Shown one piece after another: positions 50,255 through 58,937 of a stretch of DNA of 64,000 bases. A program made the translations under genes and the position numbers. The stretch covers positions 496,001 to 560,000 of the forward strand of contig NZ_AP022600.1 in assembly GCF_010725885.1 (NCBI RefSeq), given 5' to 3'. The notes below the pieces were generated by a model that searched no databases, had not been told where the DNA came from, and saw only the letters and a program-made list of their open reading frames with translations. This DNA comes from Mycolicibacterium tokaiense (GTDB taxonomy: Bacteria > Actinomycetota > Actinomycetes > Mycobacteriales > Mycobacteriaceae). Each line of letters begins with the position of its first letter. The stretch's first letter is position 1.

Positions 50255-51144
50255 CGTGACTCCTTCGGTTCGACGGGTATGCGCAACGCCCATCGCGCTG
50301 CCGCAGAGGACAATCCGGACATTGCATAGACCAATACGAGGCCCCCTGCCATGGCGGCCAGCGCGGCGCACCACAGCGCCTCGGGATCGGTCAGGTAGTA
50401 CGACGCCGCCGACAGCAGCATCATCGAGATGCCGTCCGGCCTACCGCTGGGCAGTTCCGCGACAATCGCCCCCACCACAGCCAGTGCGGTGGCCGTCCGA
50501 AGGGAACTCACCACCGCCAGGGCCGCGCGCGGCAGCTCCAGGCTGGCGAACACCCTCACCGCGGGGAGACCACAACTGCGGAACAGCTCGCGATGCGCCC
50601 TACTGGTGTCGGTGATGGCCCTGGCCACAGACACATAGATCGGGAAGAACGCCAGAATTGCGGCAATCAGCGCCAGAGACACCCAGCCGTCACCGAGAAT
50701 GATCACCAGCGCCGGCACGATCGCCACCAGCGGAAAAGTCTGGGTGGCAACAAGAACCGGCGTCAAGGTGAACGACGCGAATCGCGACTTCGCCGCCAGC
50801 ACCCCGACACAGCCGCCGATTGCCACGCCTACCCACAACCCCACGGTGGCCTCCAGGAGTGTGACGCTCAGCGCCTGTACCAGCGCCAGGGCGCGGTTGT
50901 CCCCGTTGGGCAGAGTGTCACCGAAGGCCCCGACAATCGACCAGAGGTGAGGCATGGTCGCGTCCGGAACGGCGAAGGCCGCCTTGGCCACCTCCCACAC
51001 AGCGACGACGGCGCCGAACGCCCCGAGCACCCAACCGACGCAGCTCGCCACTGCCCGGCTGCGGCGCGTGCCGGCGACAACAGCGATGGTGCGTCGCGCC
51101 GCCGGCACCAAAGCATGCGGGGTGGTGAGCTCGCCCACCGTCAT
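50251..51144 (-). CDS. ABC transporter permease (SsuC/TauC-like) 2
   Basis: A 297-residue permease from the ATG at 51142-51144. The hydrophobic helices and coupling region (AHRELFRSCGLPAVRVFASLELPRAALAVVSSLRTATALAVVGAIVAELPSG) match the family. A second permease gene gives a heterodimeric channel, less common than the single SsuC/TauC gene and similar to ThiXYZ-like or NMT1-type systems with two permeases. Confidence 0.9.
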   Translation of the reverse strand: MTVGELTTPHALVPAARRTIAVVAGTRRSRAVASCVGWVLGAFGAVVAVWEVAKAAFAVPDATMPHLWSIVGAFGDTLPNGDNRALALVQALSVTLLEATVGLWVGVAIGGCVGVLAAKSRFASFTLTPVLVATQTFPLVAIVPALVIILGDGWVSLALIAAILAFFPIYVSVARAITDTSRAHRELFRSCGLPAVRVFASLELPRAALAVVSSLRTATALAVVGAIVAELPSGRPDGISMMLLSAASYYLTDPEALWCAALAAMAGGLVLVYAMSGLSSAAARWALRIPVEPKESR

Positions 51145-51163
51145 GGTCAGCCTCGCCCGGGGA

Positions 51164-52360
51164 TCATGCGTCGGCCGACAACGACTTGGCGTGCGCCTGG
51201 TAGCGCAACGCAAGCCACCGATTGACCTGCGGCAGAGTGGTTTCCTGCCAGCTGTAGCGGCCGCGCTTGGCGTAGCGGGAGCGCTGCCCGTTCTGCATCC
51301 GCTCGTTGGTAACCATGTCTTGGTCGTTGATCACCTGGTTGACGGCGTTCTGCATCTCGAAAGCCCAGTCGAACCCGGGGGCCTTCTTGGTGGAAGCCGG
51401 AAAGAGCCAGGCCACCCGCAGCGTCATCTTGTTGGCGCCCTCCGGGGTGATCAGGAAATAGAACACCTGCTCGGGGCTCAGCGCGAAGAACACCGTCGGC
51501 AGCACCGAGGCGAACATGATGCGGCTGCGACGCAGATCGTCGAGACCGGGAAGGATCGGCAGGATGGCTTTGCCGGTGGGATTGAAACCGGCGTCCATGT
51601 GGCGGTAGTTGGTGGGGTGCATGATGACGTTGTCGGAGTCCTCGAACTGGACGAACTCGGCCATCGACGCCGGGGCCACTTCGTGGTAGCCCATGTGCAC
51701 GAAGGAGGTGTGATACGGCTCGAGTGCGTTCTCGTGCATACCCTTCCAGTTCCACGGGAGACCGGGGAATTCCTGAGGCGCAGTGATCTCGAGGTTGGCA
51801 ACGTCGTAGATCTCCATCTCGGGGGCCAGTTTTATCAATTGTTCGGCCAGCGGCGCCGCCTCGATGTCCATGTTGGCGAAGATCATGCCGTACCAGATCT
51901 CCACTTTGAGATTGGGAAGTGCTGTCTCCGTGCGCAGTTCGGAGATGGGGCAGGTTTCTTTCATTTCCGGTGCCGCCACCAGTCCACCGTCCAGTCCGTA
52001 CGCCCAGTAGTGATAGGGACAGCGGAACTGCTTGGTGTTGCCTACTTCGCTGGCGTCCACCACGGGGTAGCCGCGATGCTGGCAGATCGATGACATCACC
52101 CGGACCGCGCCGTCGGTGTCGCGGGTGACGATCAGCGGTTCATCGCCGACGGTGATGGAGAAGAAATCACCCACCTCGGGTATCTGGCTGACATGGCCGA
52201 GGCACAGCCACTCCTTGGCGAAGATGGCTTCTTTTTCGAATTCGTAGAATTCCTCGGAGGTGTAGACCTCCGTGGGCATGGTGCGGGCGGTGGTGACGTC
52301 GGCTTCGGGCAAGCCGAGGCGGTCCAGAACGTCACGCACCAGGGGCGGGATTTCATTCAC
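51164..52360 (-). CDS. Rieske non-heme iron oxygenase, alpha subunit
   Basis: A 398-residue aromatic-ring-hydroxylating-type oxygenase. The Rieske cluster ligands are CQHRGYPV and CPYHYWAYGLDG, and the mononuclear iron site is NWKGMHENALEPYHTSFVH. No ferredoxin or reductase gene lies nearby, so electrons must come from proteins encoded elsewhere. With its own ABC importer it probably hydroxylates or demethylates a small imported molecule. It lies 20 bp upstream of permease 2 in the operon. Confidence 0.92.
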   Translation of the reverse strand: MNEIPPLVRDVLDRLGLPEADVTTARTMPTEVYTSEEFYEFEKEAIFAKEWLCLGHVSQIPEVGDFFSITVGDEPLIVTRDTDGAVRVMSSICQHRGYPVVDASEVGNTKQFRCPYHYWAYGLDGGLVAAPEMKETCPISELRTETALPNLKVEIWYGMIFANMDIEAAPLAEQLIKLAPEMEIYDVANLEITAPQEFPGLPWNWKGMHENALEPYHTSFVHMGYHEVAPASMAEFVQFEDSDNVIMHPTNYRHMDAGFNPTGKAILPILPGLDDLRRSRIMFASVLPTVFFALSPEQVFYFLITPEGANKMTLRVAWLFPASTKKAPGFDWAFEMQNAVNQVINDQDMVTNERMQNGQRSRYAKRGRYSWQETTLPQVNRWLALRYQAHAKSLSADA

Positions 52361-52392
52361 TGGAAAGTCTCCTCGAGGGCTGTGGGAGGGGC

Positions 52393-52815
52393 CTACACGT
52401 TGCAGACAGTCGGCTTCTCGCTGTTACGGGTCACCACGCAGAGACACTCGACGGCCAGGTCGTTGAACTCTTCGTGCACCAGACCGCCTGGGATCACGGC
52501 AATCTGGCCGGCGGAGGCGGAGAACTCCTCGATGCCGTCAGGACCGTGCACCCGAAAACGCATGGCGCCGCCGACGATGCACACCAGTGACGTCTGATCG
52601 GCGTGATGGTGCGGCACGGATGAATGGCCGGGGGGAAGCTTGCTCACCCCCATCCACATCCCACCCGCCGACGCGGCCGATCCGCGCGCCAGGGATCCCG
52701 AACCGCCGCCGGCAGCTGCGGAGTTGTCCGCAACGAGTCCGGAATCGACGACGCTGCAACCACTGGGATAGGTGACCGTGTCACCGACGGTGACACCGAC
52801 AATGTGCTCTGGCAT
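52393..52815 (-). CDS. Cupin-domain protein
   Basis: A 140-residue single cupin. Motif 1 is GHSSVPHHHADQTSLVCIVGGAMRF and motif 2 PGGLVHEEFNDLAVECLCV. The His cluster and Glu are the usual metal ligands. It may be a small dioxygenase, isomerase or sensor for the Rieske pathway. It lies 32 bp upstream of the Rieske gene on the same strand. Confidence 0.82.
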   Translation of the reverse strand: MPEHIVGVTVGDTVTYPSGCSVVDSGLVADNSAAAGGGSGSLARGSAASAGGMWMGVSKLPPGHSSVPHHHADQTSLVCIVGGAMRFRVHGPDGIEEFSASAGQIAVIPGGLVHEEFNDLAVECLCVVTRNSEKPTVCNV

Positions 52816-53065
52816 GTTTCCTTCTCGGAACGGGGTACGAAAGTTCCTGCGGTGCAGCCATTGCGGCGCGACAGGAGGCATGAACCCGAACTCGACCTGA
52901 CGTGGTCGGTCAGCGGTGTGTTGAAGACGGTACGGCGCTCACCGGGATACCCGGCACCGGCGCCACTGCGGTCGGAGAGAAGACGCAGCGCGGATCAGGA
53001 ACCGCGGTCGAGGCGGAAGCCCTGGTGTACGCGCAAGGGATCGTCGACCCCGGCACGCCCGGTCG
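52816..53065. other. Intergenic stretch with no clear gene
   Basis: This 250-bp stretch lies between the cupin and SnoaL genes. A plus-strand frame at 52902-53117 reads GTALTGIPGTGATAVG, then GTAVEAEALVYAQGIVDPG, which looks more protein-like than noise but has no start signal or known family. It may be a decayed gene fragment or chance. No promoter or repeat is evident. Confidence 0.3.
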
Positions 53066-53569
53066 TCATGACTGCGCGCTCTCGAGGAACGGTGCCCGCA
53101 GCCAACCCTCGTGGTAAGGGGTCTGGAAATCCAGGGTCAGGCGCAGATGGCTGATCTTCCACACGCCGTCACGCCGCTCGAAGTCATCGATGTAATGACC
53201 GCCCTGCCACACTGCGGTTTCATCACGAACAGTGCAGGGCTCCAGCAGTTTCCACCTACCCACCGCGGTGTCACCGACGACGGTGATCTTTTCGTTCGTC
53301 AGGTAGTGGACGGTGAAGGAGAGTCGGTCGGGACTCTCGTTGAACATCTGCGCGATGGCATCGCGCCCTACCCACCGCGCGCCGGGGATGGTGGCGCCGC
53401 CGTGGTCGAGTTCCTCCCACACGGCGTCGTCCCAGAAGAGTTCTCCCATACCCAGGCGCCGCTTCTCGTCCGCCCATTGCATGTAGTGGGCTTTGACCGC
53501 CCGTACGGCACGCTCGGACTCCAGGAGGTCCAGCCGACGCAGGACATCCTGCAGATCAGCTGTCTCCAT
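53066..53569 (-). CDS. SnoaL-like (NTF2-fold) protein of the Rieske gene cluster
   Basis: A 167-residue protein from the ATG at 53567-53569 (GGGAG 5 nt upstream). The pattern (ERAVRAVKAHYMQWADEKRRLGMGELFWDDAVWEE, IPGARWVGRDAIAQMF, HYLTNEKITVVGDTAVGRWKLLEP, HYIDDFERRDGVWKISHLRLTLDF) is that of SnoaL-4/beta-subunit-like NTF2 proteins. Similar proteins serve as small subunits or as dehydratases. It is the most upstream gene of the minus-strand cluster. Confidence 0.8.
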   Translation of the reverse strand: METADLQDVLRRLDLLESERAVRAVKAHYMQWADEKRRLGMGELFWDDAVWEELDHGGATIPGARWVGRDAIAQMFNESPDRLSFTVHYLTNEKITVVGDTAVGRWKLLEPCTVRDETAVWQGGHYIDDFERRDGVWKISHLRLTLDFQTPYHEGWLRAPFLESAQS

Positions 53570-53993
53570 GACCACTCCCTAGGTCTTGCCGGCTGGCTGG
53601 CGCGCGGCGAGGCAGCCCGTCATTGCAGATCGACGTTGAGCGCAGATAATGGGGCTGATGGGTCCAAGTTAAATTCGATTGAAGTCCTGCGCAACTCGAA
53701 ACAGCCGATACGGCACGTCGGATGCGGACGGCTCATTACTGCCAGCAGTGGCGCAATGACTGCCAACCGGAAATCCGGACGCCGATCGCTCTGTTGCACC
53801 CTCACAGAGTGAAACGTGATCGAGAGGGGCCGTGCGGTCCGCCTGGACCATCTCTCGCCAGGCGGGCCGCACGGGCAAACATATTGCTGCACGCCAATTT
53901 TGACTTCTCACGCTAATCTCAGCCATTTCTCACGTGTGCGACCCTGACGAAGGGGAAACCTTTACCTGGTCTACGAGAGAAGGAGAATTGTTG
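53570..53993. promoter_or_regulatory. Divergent intergenic region with a strong hairpin
   Basis: These 424 bp separate the SnoaL-headed operon (minus) from the lipoprotein gene (plus). No coding frame is credible. The stretch is less GC-rich than its surroundings and should hold both promoters. At 53830-53846 and 53858-53874 are 17-bp arms (one G-U wobble) with an 11-nt loop. Since the flanking genes diverge, this hairpin is not an obvious terminator for either. Confidence 0.5.
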
Positions 53994-54494
53994 ATGTCCC
54001 GCATACGTGACGCAACGTCGGTAGCGTGCGGCGTGGGGTTGGCCGCGGTGATCTCCGGGTGCGGCACTGACGCAGATGTTGAGTCGTCCAACCGGGGGTC
54101 GGGTTCCGATACAGCGCAGACTTCGGTCCTGAACGCATACATCGTGCCGGCGCACCTCGCTGCCCAGTGCGCCCTGCAGGTCGACGCAGGCGGGGTGTTG
54201 GTGTTTACCGTCACCAACACCCGCGAGGACTCCGCTGATCGACTCGAAGCCGTAGCCGTGGCCGATGGGGACGCGCAGTCGCTGGCCACGCCCATCGAGA
54301 TCCCAGCCGCCGGATCCGTCGGCTTCGGGGAGCCGGTGGACGGTGCCATTGCCCGGGCACCGCTGACCCTCGAGACGATCGACCCGCAGTTGGAGGCGGG
54401 CATGTCGACAGATGTCACGTTCAGGTTCACCGAAGCTGGCGACATCGCAGTGCGTACGCCCGTCGAGGCGTGTCCCACACAGTCGGTCAGCTGA
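53994..54494 (+). CDS. Lipoprotein (LpqE-like)
   Basis: A 166-residue protein with an AGAAGGAG site. The signal ends in the lipobox AAVISGC, so it is anchored in the cell envelope. The mature domain (TSVLNAYIVPA ... GGVLVFTVTNTREDSADRLEAVAV ... GSVGFG ... LTLETIDPQLEAGMSTDVTFRFTEAGDIAVRTPVEA) is an all-beta fold resembling LpqE and PCu(A)C-type copper chaperones, but the copper-binding Met/His residues are not evident. Its end overlaps the convergent hydrolase gene by 8 bp. Confidence 0.7.
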   Translation: MSRIRDATSVACGVGLAAVISGCGTDADVESSNRGSGSDTAQTSVLNAYIVPAHLAAQCALQVDAGGVLVFTVTNTREDSADRLEAVAVADGDAQSLATPIEIPAAGSVGFGEPVDGAIARAPLTLETIDPQLEAGMSTDVTFRFTEAGDIAVRTPVEACPTQSVS

Positions 54495-55287
54495 CCAGAC
54501 GCTCGGTGAGGAACTCCACCACCCGCTTGCGCGCCTCATAGGCCGGGTGACCGTCACTCTCACGCACCTGGTCGGTGAGCACCGAATGCGCAGCCCTGGA
54601 GAAGCCTCCGGAATTGCCTGGCGCGGAATTGATCTCGATGACCTCAAAGGCGTCGCCGAGCCGCTTCTTCAACGTCACGAACCGATCGCCCGGGCTCATC
54701 CAGTCCTCACTGAATCGCAGACCCAGCGCACAGAGCCCTTCGGTGGTTGCGCGCTGGGAGATGATCTCCAACTCGCGTTCGGAGACCCCGGCATCGCGCC
54801 GCTGCCGTGGAGTCAGCGGCAGCGGCAGCGACGGCTGGCTGAGCACCGGCGCGAGCACACTCTCGTCCACCGCGGCCGCCAACGCGAAGCCCCCGGTGAA
54901 GCACTGCCCGATCACCCCGACGCCCTTACCGGGCGTGCTGGCGTTCAGGTCGCGGGCCAGCGCGCGCAGGAACCTGGCCACCGGCCGCTCCTTGTTCGTG
55001 GCGAACGCCGCGAACTCCTTGGCGATGCAGCCGCGCACCAAGGTGGGTACCGCCGACGGGTGCAGCGCCGGTGCACCGGGGGTGCCGAACAGCGACGGCG
55101 CTGCCACCGTGAAGCCGTTGTCGACCAGATGGTTACCCAGCGCCAGCACACCGGGGTGCAGGCCGGGCATCTCGGGGATCAGGACCACGCCGGGGCCGTC
55201 ACCCTTGCGGTAGACGTCGTAGGTGAATCCCTCGCCGGTGAACGGCGCGCACGCCCAGCCGGACAGGTCGGCAACGGGTGCGCTCAT
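54487..55287 (-). CDS. Dienelactone hydrolase family protein
   Basis: A 266-residue alpha/beta hydrolase. The start is typical (GDGPGVVLIPEMPGLHPGVLALGNHLVDNGFTVAAPSLFG). The nucleophile is Cys in GVIGQCFTGGFAL (G-x-C-x-G), the mark of dienelactone hydrolases, and the catalytic His lies in the SAPGNSGGFSRAAHS region. The role may be lactone or ester cleavage in aromatic catabolism. Confidence 0.85.
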   Translation of the reverse strand: MSAPVADLSGWACAPFTGEGFTYDVYRKGDGPGVVLIPEMPGLHPGVLALGNHLVDNGFTVAAPSLFGTPGAPALHPSAVPTLVRGCIAKEFAAFATNKERPVARFLRALARDLNASTPGKGVGVIGQCFTGGFALAAAVDESVLAPVLSQPSLPLPLTPRQRRDAGVSERELEIISQRATTEGLCALGLRFSEDWMSPGDRFVTLKKRLGDAFEVIEINSAPGNSGGFSRAAHSVLTDQVRESDGHPAYEARKRVVEFLTERLVS

Positions 55288-55299
55288 GGTTCTCCTCGC

Positions 55300-55962
55300 C
55301 TAGGTCGACGGCAGCGGTGACTGCGCCTGGGTCGCTGCGGCCAGCGTCTGGAACTGCTCCGGTGACCCGGCGCCGGTGATGGCCAACTGCGTGGCCCCGA
55401 TTCTGGTGGTCCACAGCGGTTCGTTGCGGCCGTTTTCCGATACCGCCTCGTAGACGACCCACTGGCGACCGCCCACCTCGGCGGTGCCGGTCGGGTAGGC
55501 GCCCGGCAGGATCGACGCGACCAACCGGTCTTCGTCGGCGTTGCTCTGGGTCAGGCTCATGTACTTCATATCGGGCGTCAGGTAGCCGACGTTTGAGATC
55601 AGCGCCCGGGTGCGCTGCCCGGTGGCGGGATCGGTCCGGGCACTGTCGAGGCCGTCTCGGCGCCCCGAGTTGGGCTGCCACCCTTCGGGCAGTTCCGGGA
55701 GCCGGATGGGAAAGCCCAACGTCTTGGCGTCGGAGCCCAGCGCGGCGGGGGCGTCATAGGTCGGCACCGGACCCTGGGTGGGGCCGCTGAGCTGGAAGGA
55801 ACACATGCCCAGCAACCCGGCCAGCAGGATGCAGCCCACCACCAGCGGCGCCATGGACCAGAACATGTCGCGACCGTCCTGCAGCAACCGCGGCTTGGCC
55901 TCTTTGAGCGCCGGGACCGCCTGGCCCTCGTCGCCGGGCGGCTGGTCCGGTTCGGTCGTCAC
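55300..55962 (-). CDS. DUF4245 membrane-anchored protein (Rv1100-like)
   Basis: A 220-residue protein from the GTG at 55960-55962. A short cytoplasmic head precedes one membrane helix (MAPLVVGCILLAGLLGMCSF). The outer domain (FPIRLPELPEGWQPNSGRRD ... ATGQRTRALISNVGYLTPDMKYMSLTQSNADEDRLVASI ... WVVYEAV) is the DUF4245 fold. It is divergent from glpX, the same arrangement as Rv1100/Rv1099c in M. tuberculosis. Function unknown. Confidence 0.85.
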   Translation of the reverse strand: MTTEPDQPPGDEGQAVPALKEAKPRLLQDGRDMFWSMAPLVVGCILLAGLLGMCSFQLSGPTQGPVPTYDAPAALGSDAKTLGFPIRLPELPEGWQPNSGRRDGLDSARTDPATGQRTRALISNVGYLTPDMKYMSLTQSNADEDRLVASILPGAYPTGTAEVGGRQWVVYEAVSENGRNEPLWTTRIGATQLAITGAGSPEQFQTLAAATQAQSPLPST

Positions 55963-56017
55963 ACGACCAGTATCCCAGCTCCCACCATGACATCGGCTTC
56001 TGGGACAATGACTGCTC

Positions 56018-57064
56018 ATGAGTGCACCGTCCGAGCCGCCTGCCCGCCGCCGCGAAGCCCCTGACCGCAACCTCGCCCTCGAACTGGTACGTGTCACCGA
56101 GGCCGGCGCCATGGCCGCAGGCCGGTGGGTGGGCCGCGGCGACAAGGAAGGTGGCGACGGCGCCGCCGTCGACGCCATGCGTGAGCTGGTCAATTCCGTG
56201 TCCATGCGCGGCGTCGTCGTGATCGGTGAGGGCGAGAAGGACAACGCCCCGATGCTCTACAACGGCGAAGAGGTGGGCAACGGCGACGGGCCGGACTGCG
56301 ACTTCGCCGTCGACCCGGTGGACGGCACCACGCTGATGAGCAAGGGCATGCCCAACGCCATCTCGGTGCTCGCCGTCGCCGAGCGCGGCGCGATGTTCGA
56401 TCCGTCCGCGGTGTTCTACATGCACAAGATCGCCGTCGGACCCGATGTGGCCGACTTCATCGACATCACCTCACCCATCTCGGCGAACATCCAGCGCATC
56501 GCCAAGGTGCGCAAAGCGTCCGTCGCCGACGTCACGGTGTGCATCCTGGACCGGCCTCGGCACGCCAAGCTGATGGAGGAGGTGCGTTTGGCGGGCGCGC
56601 GCATCCGGCTGATCTCCGACGGCGACGTCGCCGGCGCCATCTCCGCGTGCCGGCCGGAGTCGGGCACCGACATGCTGGTCGGTATCGGTGGCACCCCGGA
56701 GGGCATCATCGCCGCGGCGGCCATCCGCTGCATGGGCGGCGCCATCCAGGCCAAGCTGGCACCCACCGACGACGACGAACGCCAGAAGGCGATCGACCGG
56801 GGCTACGACCTGGACCGGGTATTGACCACCGAAGACCTGGTGTCCGGGGAGAACGTCTTCTTCTGCGCCACCGGCGTCACCGACGGCGACCTGCTCAAGG
56901 GCGTGCGCTTCTTCGGTGGCGGCTGCACCACACAGTCGATCGTGATGCGCTCGAAGTCCGGCACCGTCCGGATGATCGAGGCCTACCACCGGCTGTCCAA
57001 GCTCAACGAATACTCCGCGGTGAACTTCACCGGGGACAAGTCCGCCGCCTATCCACTTCCGTAA
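56018..57064 (+). CDS. glpX: Class II fructose-1,6-bisphosphatase GlpX
   Basis: A 348-residue enzyme. Metal- and phosphate-binding blocks are [46 protein letters not shown] and [20 protein letters not shown]. It hydrolyses fructose-1,6-bisphosphate in gluconeogenesis and is the sole FBPase class in mycobacteria. fumC follows 19 bp downstream, so they are likely co-transcribed. Position matches Rv1099c. Confidence 0.96.
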   Translation: MSAPSEPPARRREAPDRNLALELVRVTEAGAMAAGRWVGRGDKEGGDGAAVDAMRELVNSVSMRGVVVIGEGEKDNAPMLYNGEEVGNGDGPDCDFAVDPVDGTTLMSKGMPNAISVLAVAERGAMFDPSAVFYMHKIAVGPDVADFIDITSPISANIQRIAKVRKASVADVTVCILDRPRHAKLMEEVRLAGARIRLISDGDVAGAISACRPESGTDMLVGIGGTPEGIIAAAAIRCMGGAIQAKLAPTDDDERQKAIDRGYDLDRVLTTEDLVSGENVFFCATGVTDGDLLKGVRFFGGGCTTQSIVMRSKSGTVRMIEAYHRLSKLNEYSAVNFTGDKSAAYPLP

Positions 57065-57083
57065 CGACCAGCAAAGGGAGCCA

Positions 57084-58493
57084 ATGACCGCCGACGACGC
57101 CGTCGAGTACCGCATCGAGCACGACACCATGGGTGAAGTGCGCGTCCCCAAGACCGCGCTCTGGCGCGCGCAGACCCAGCGGGCCGTGGAGAACTTCCCC
57201 ATCTCCGGACGCGGCCTGGAACGCACCCAGATTCGCGCGCTGGGGCTGCTGAAGGCGGCGTGCGCACAGGTCAACAAGGACCTCGGGCTGCTCGACGCCG
57301 AGAAGGCGGACGCCATCATCGCCGCCGCCGGTGAGATCGCCGAGGGTCTGCACGACGATCAGTTCCCCATCGACGTGTTCCAGACCGGCTCGGGCACCAG
57401 CTCCAACATGAACGCCAATGAGGTCATCGCGTCCATCGCCGCAGCCAACGGTGTGACGGTGCATCCCAACGACCATGTGAACATGTCGCAGAGCTCCAAT
57501 GACACCTTCCCCACCGCCACTCATATCGCGGCGACGGAAGCTGCTGTGCGGCATCTCATTCCGGCGCTGGAGGTGCTGCACGAGTCGCTGGCAGGCAAGG
57601 CCCGGCAGTGGCGCACCACGGTCAAGTCCGGGCGTACGCACCTGATGGACGCCGTACCGGTGACGCTGGGCCAGGAGTTCGGCGGGTACGCCCGACAGGT
57701 GCAGGCCGGCATCGAACGAGTCAAGGCGACGCTGCCCCGCCTGGGTGAGTTGGCCATCGGCGGCACCGCCGTCGGCACCGGCCTCAACGCGCCGGACGAC
57801 TTCGGCCCCAAGGTGGTCGAGGTCCTGGTGGCCGACACCGGTCTGGCCGAATTGCGCATCGCCGAAGACCATTTCGAGGCCCAGGCCGCTCGTGACGGCC
57901 TGGTCGAGGCCTCCGGCGCCCTCAAGACCATTGCGGTGTCACTGACCAAGATCGCCAACGACATCCGCTGGATGGGCTCGGGCCCGCTGACCGGTCTGGG
58001 CGAGTTGCAGCTGCCGGACCTGCAGCCGGGTAGCTCGATCATGCCGGGCAAGGTCAACCCCGTCATCCCCGAGGCCGTCACCCAGGTGGCCGCGCAGGTG
58101 ATCGGTAACGACGCCGCCGTCGCCGTCGGCGGTCTGTCCGGCGCCTTCGAGCTCAACGTCTACATCCCGATGATGGCCCGCAACATCCTCGAGTCGTTCA
58201 CGCTGCTGGCCAACGTGTCCAAGCTGTTCGCCGGACGCTGCATCGACGGTCTGGTGGCCAACGAGGCACGCCTGCAGGAGCTGGCGGAGTCGTCGCCGTC
58301 GATCGTGACGCCGCTGAACTCGGCCATCGGCTACGAGGAAGCCGCCGCGGTGGCCAAGCAGGCGCTCAAGGAGAAGAAGACCATCCGGCAGACCGTGATC
58401 GACCGCGGCCTCATCGGCGACAAGCTGTCCGAGGCCGAGTTGGACAAGCGCCTCGACGTGCTGGCCATGGCCAAGGTGAAAGACGGCGACTGA
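57084..58493 (+). CDS. fumC: Fumarate hydratase, class II
   Basis: A 469-residue enzyme interconverting fumarate and malate. Signatures are [33 protein letters not shown] and the [16 protein letters not shown] loop containing the catalytic Ser. Full length, equal to Rv1098c in position. A 21-bp perfect inverted repeat lies 6 bp after the stop codon and is probably the terminator of the glpX-fumC operon. Confidence 0.97.
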   Translation: MTADDAVEYRIEHDTMGEVRVPKTALWRAQTQRAVENFPISGRGLERTQIRALGLLKAACAQVNKDLGLLDAEKADAIIAAAGEIAEGLHDDQFPIDVFQTGSGTSSNMNANEVIASIAAANGVTVHPNDHVNMSQSSNDTFPTATHIAATEAAVRHLIPALEVLHESLAGKARQWRTTVKSGRTHLMDAVPVTLGQEFGGYARQVQAGIERVKATLPRLGELAIGGTAVGTGLNAPDDFGPKVVEVLVADTGLAELRIAEDHFEAQAARDGLVEASGALKTIAVSLTKIANDIRWMGSGPLTGLGELQLPDLQPGSSIMPGKVNPVIPEAVTQVAAQVIGNDAAVAVGGLSGAFELNVYIPMMARNILESFTLLANVSKLFAGRCIDGLVANEARLQELAESSPSIVTPLNSAIGYEEAAAVAKQALKEKKTIRQTVIDRGLIGDKLSEAELDKRLDVLAMAKVKDGD

Positions 58494-58499
58494 TCATCC

Positions 58500-58560
58500 G
58501 TTGACACTGCGTCCACCGCGATGTTCTCTCGAACTTCTTCGCGGTGGACGCAGTGTCAAC
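58500..58560. terminator. Bidirectional terminator-like 21-bp perfect inverted repeat
   Basis: Arms 58500-58520 (beginning GTTGACACTGCGTCC) and 58540-58560 are perfectly complementary over 21 bp, with a 19-nt loop. The stem fills the gap between the convergent fumC and DUF732 genes. There are no U-runs, as is common for mycobacterial terminators. The unusual perfection also fits a dispersed repeat element. Confidence 0.65.
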
Positions 58561-58562
58561 GT

Positions 58563-58901
58563 CTAGGGCTGGGGCGTGTAGCCGGCCGCGGACTGCCGCA
58601 ACGCCCAGATCTGGGCCGGGCACAGCTCGCCGGTGGCCTGGCTCAGCAGATACGACGCCCCGTACTCGTCGGTGCGGAAGTAGTCCTTGATCGACTGCGC
58701 CAGCATGGGATAGGGCTCGCCGCCGCGGATCCGGTCACACAACAGATAGCCGTACTTCAGGGCGGCATCGGCATTGGGGAAGTTGTAGCCGGGCTTGACG
58801 GTGACATTGACCAGGTAGCCGATCTGATCCGCCGAGGCGGCGGGCGCCGTCCCGATGGCCGCCGCAGCCAGTGCTCCACTCAACGCCAGCGCCCACCTCA
58901 T
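58563..58901 (-). CDS. DUF732 secreted protein
   Basis: A 112-residue protein with a Sec signal (MRWALALSGALAAAAIGTAP, cleavage after ASA). The mature part has the DUF732 pattern: paired cysteines (YLLCDRI and GELCPAQ), YPMLAQSIKDYF and ASYLLSQATGELCP. DUF732 proteins are abundant small exported proteins of mycobacteria with no known function. Confidence 0.82.
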   Translation of the reverse strand: MRWALALSGALAAAAIGTAPAASADQIGYLVNVTVKPGYNFPNADAALKYGYLLCDRIRGGEPYPMLAQSIKDYFRTDEYGASYLLSQATGELCPAQIWALRQSAAGYTPQP

Positions 58902-58937
58902 AGCCGCTGAGCGTAGAGCATCCACGGCAGCGTTGTG

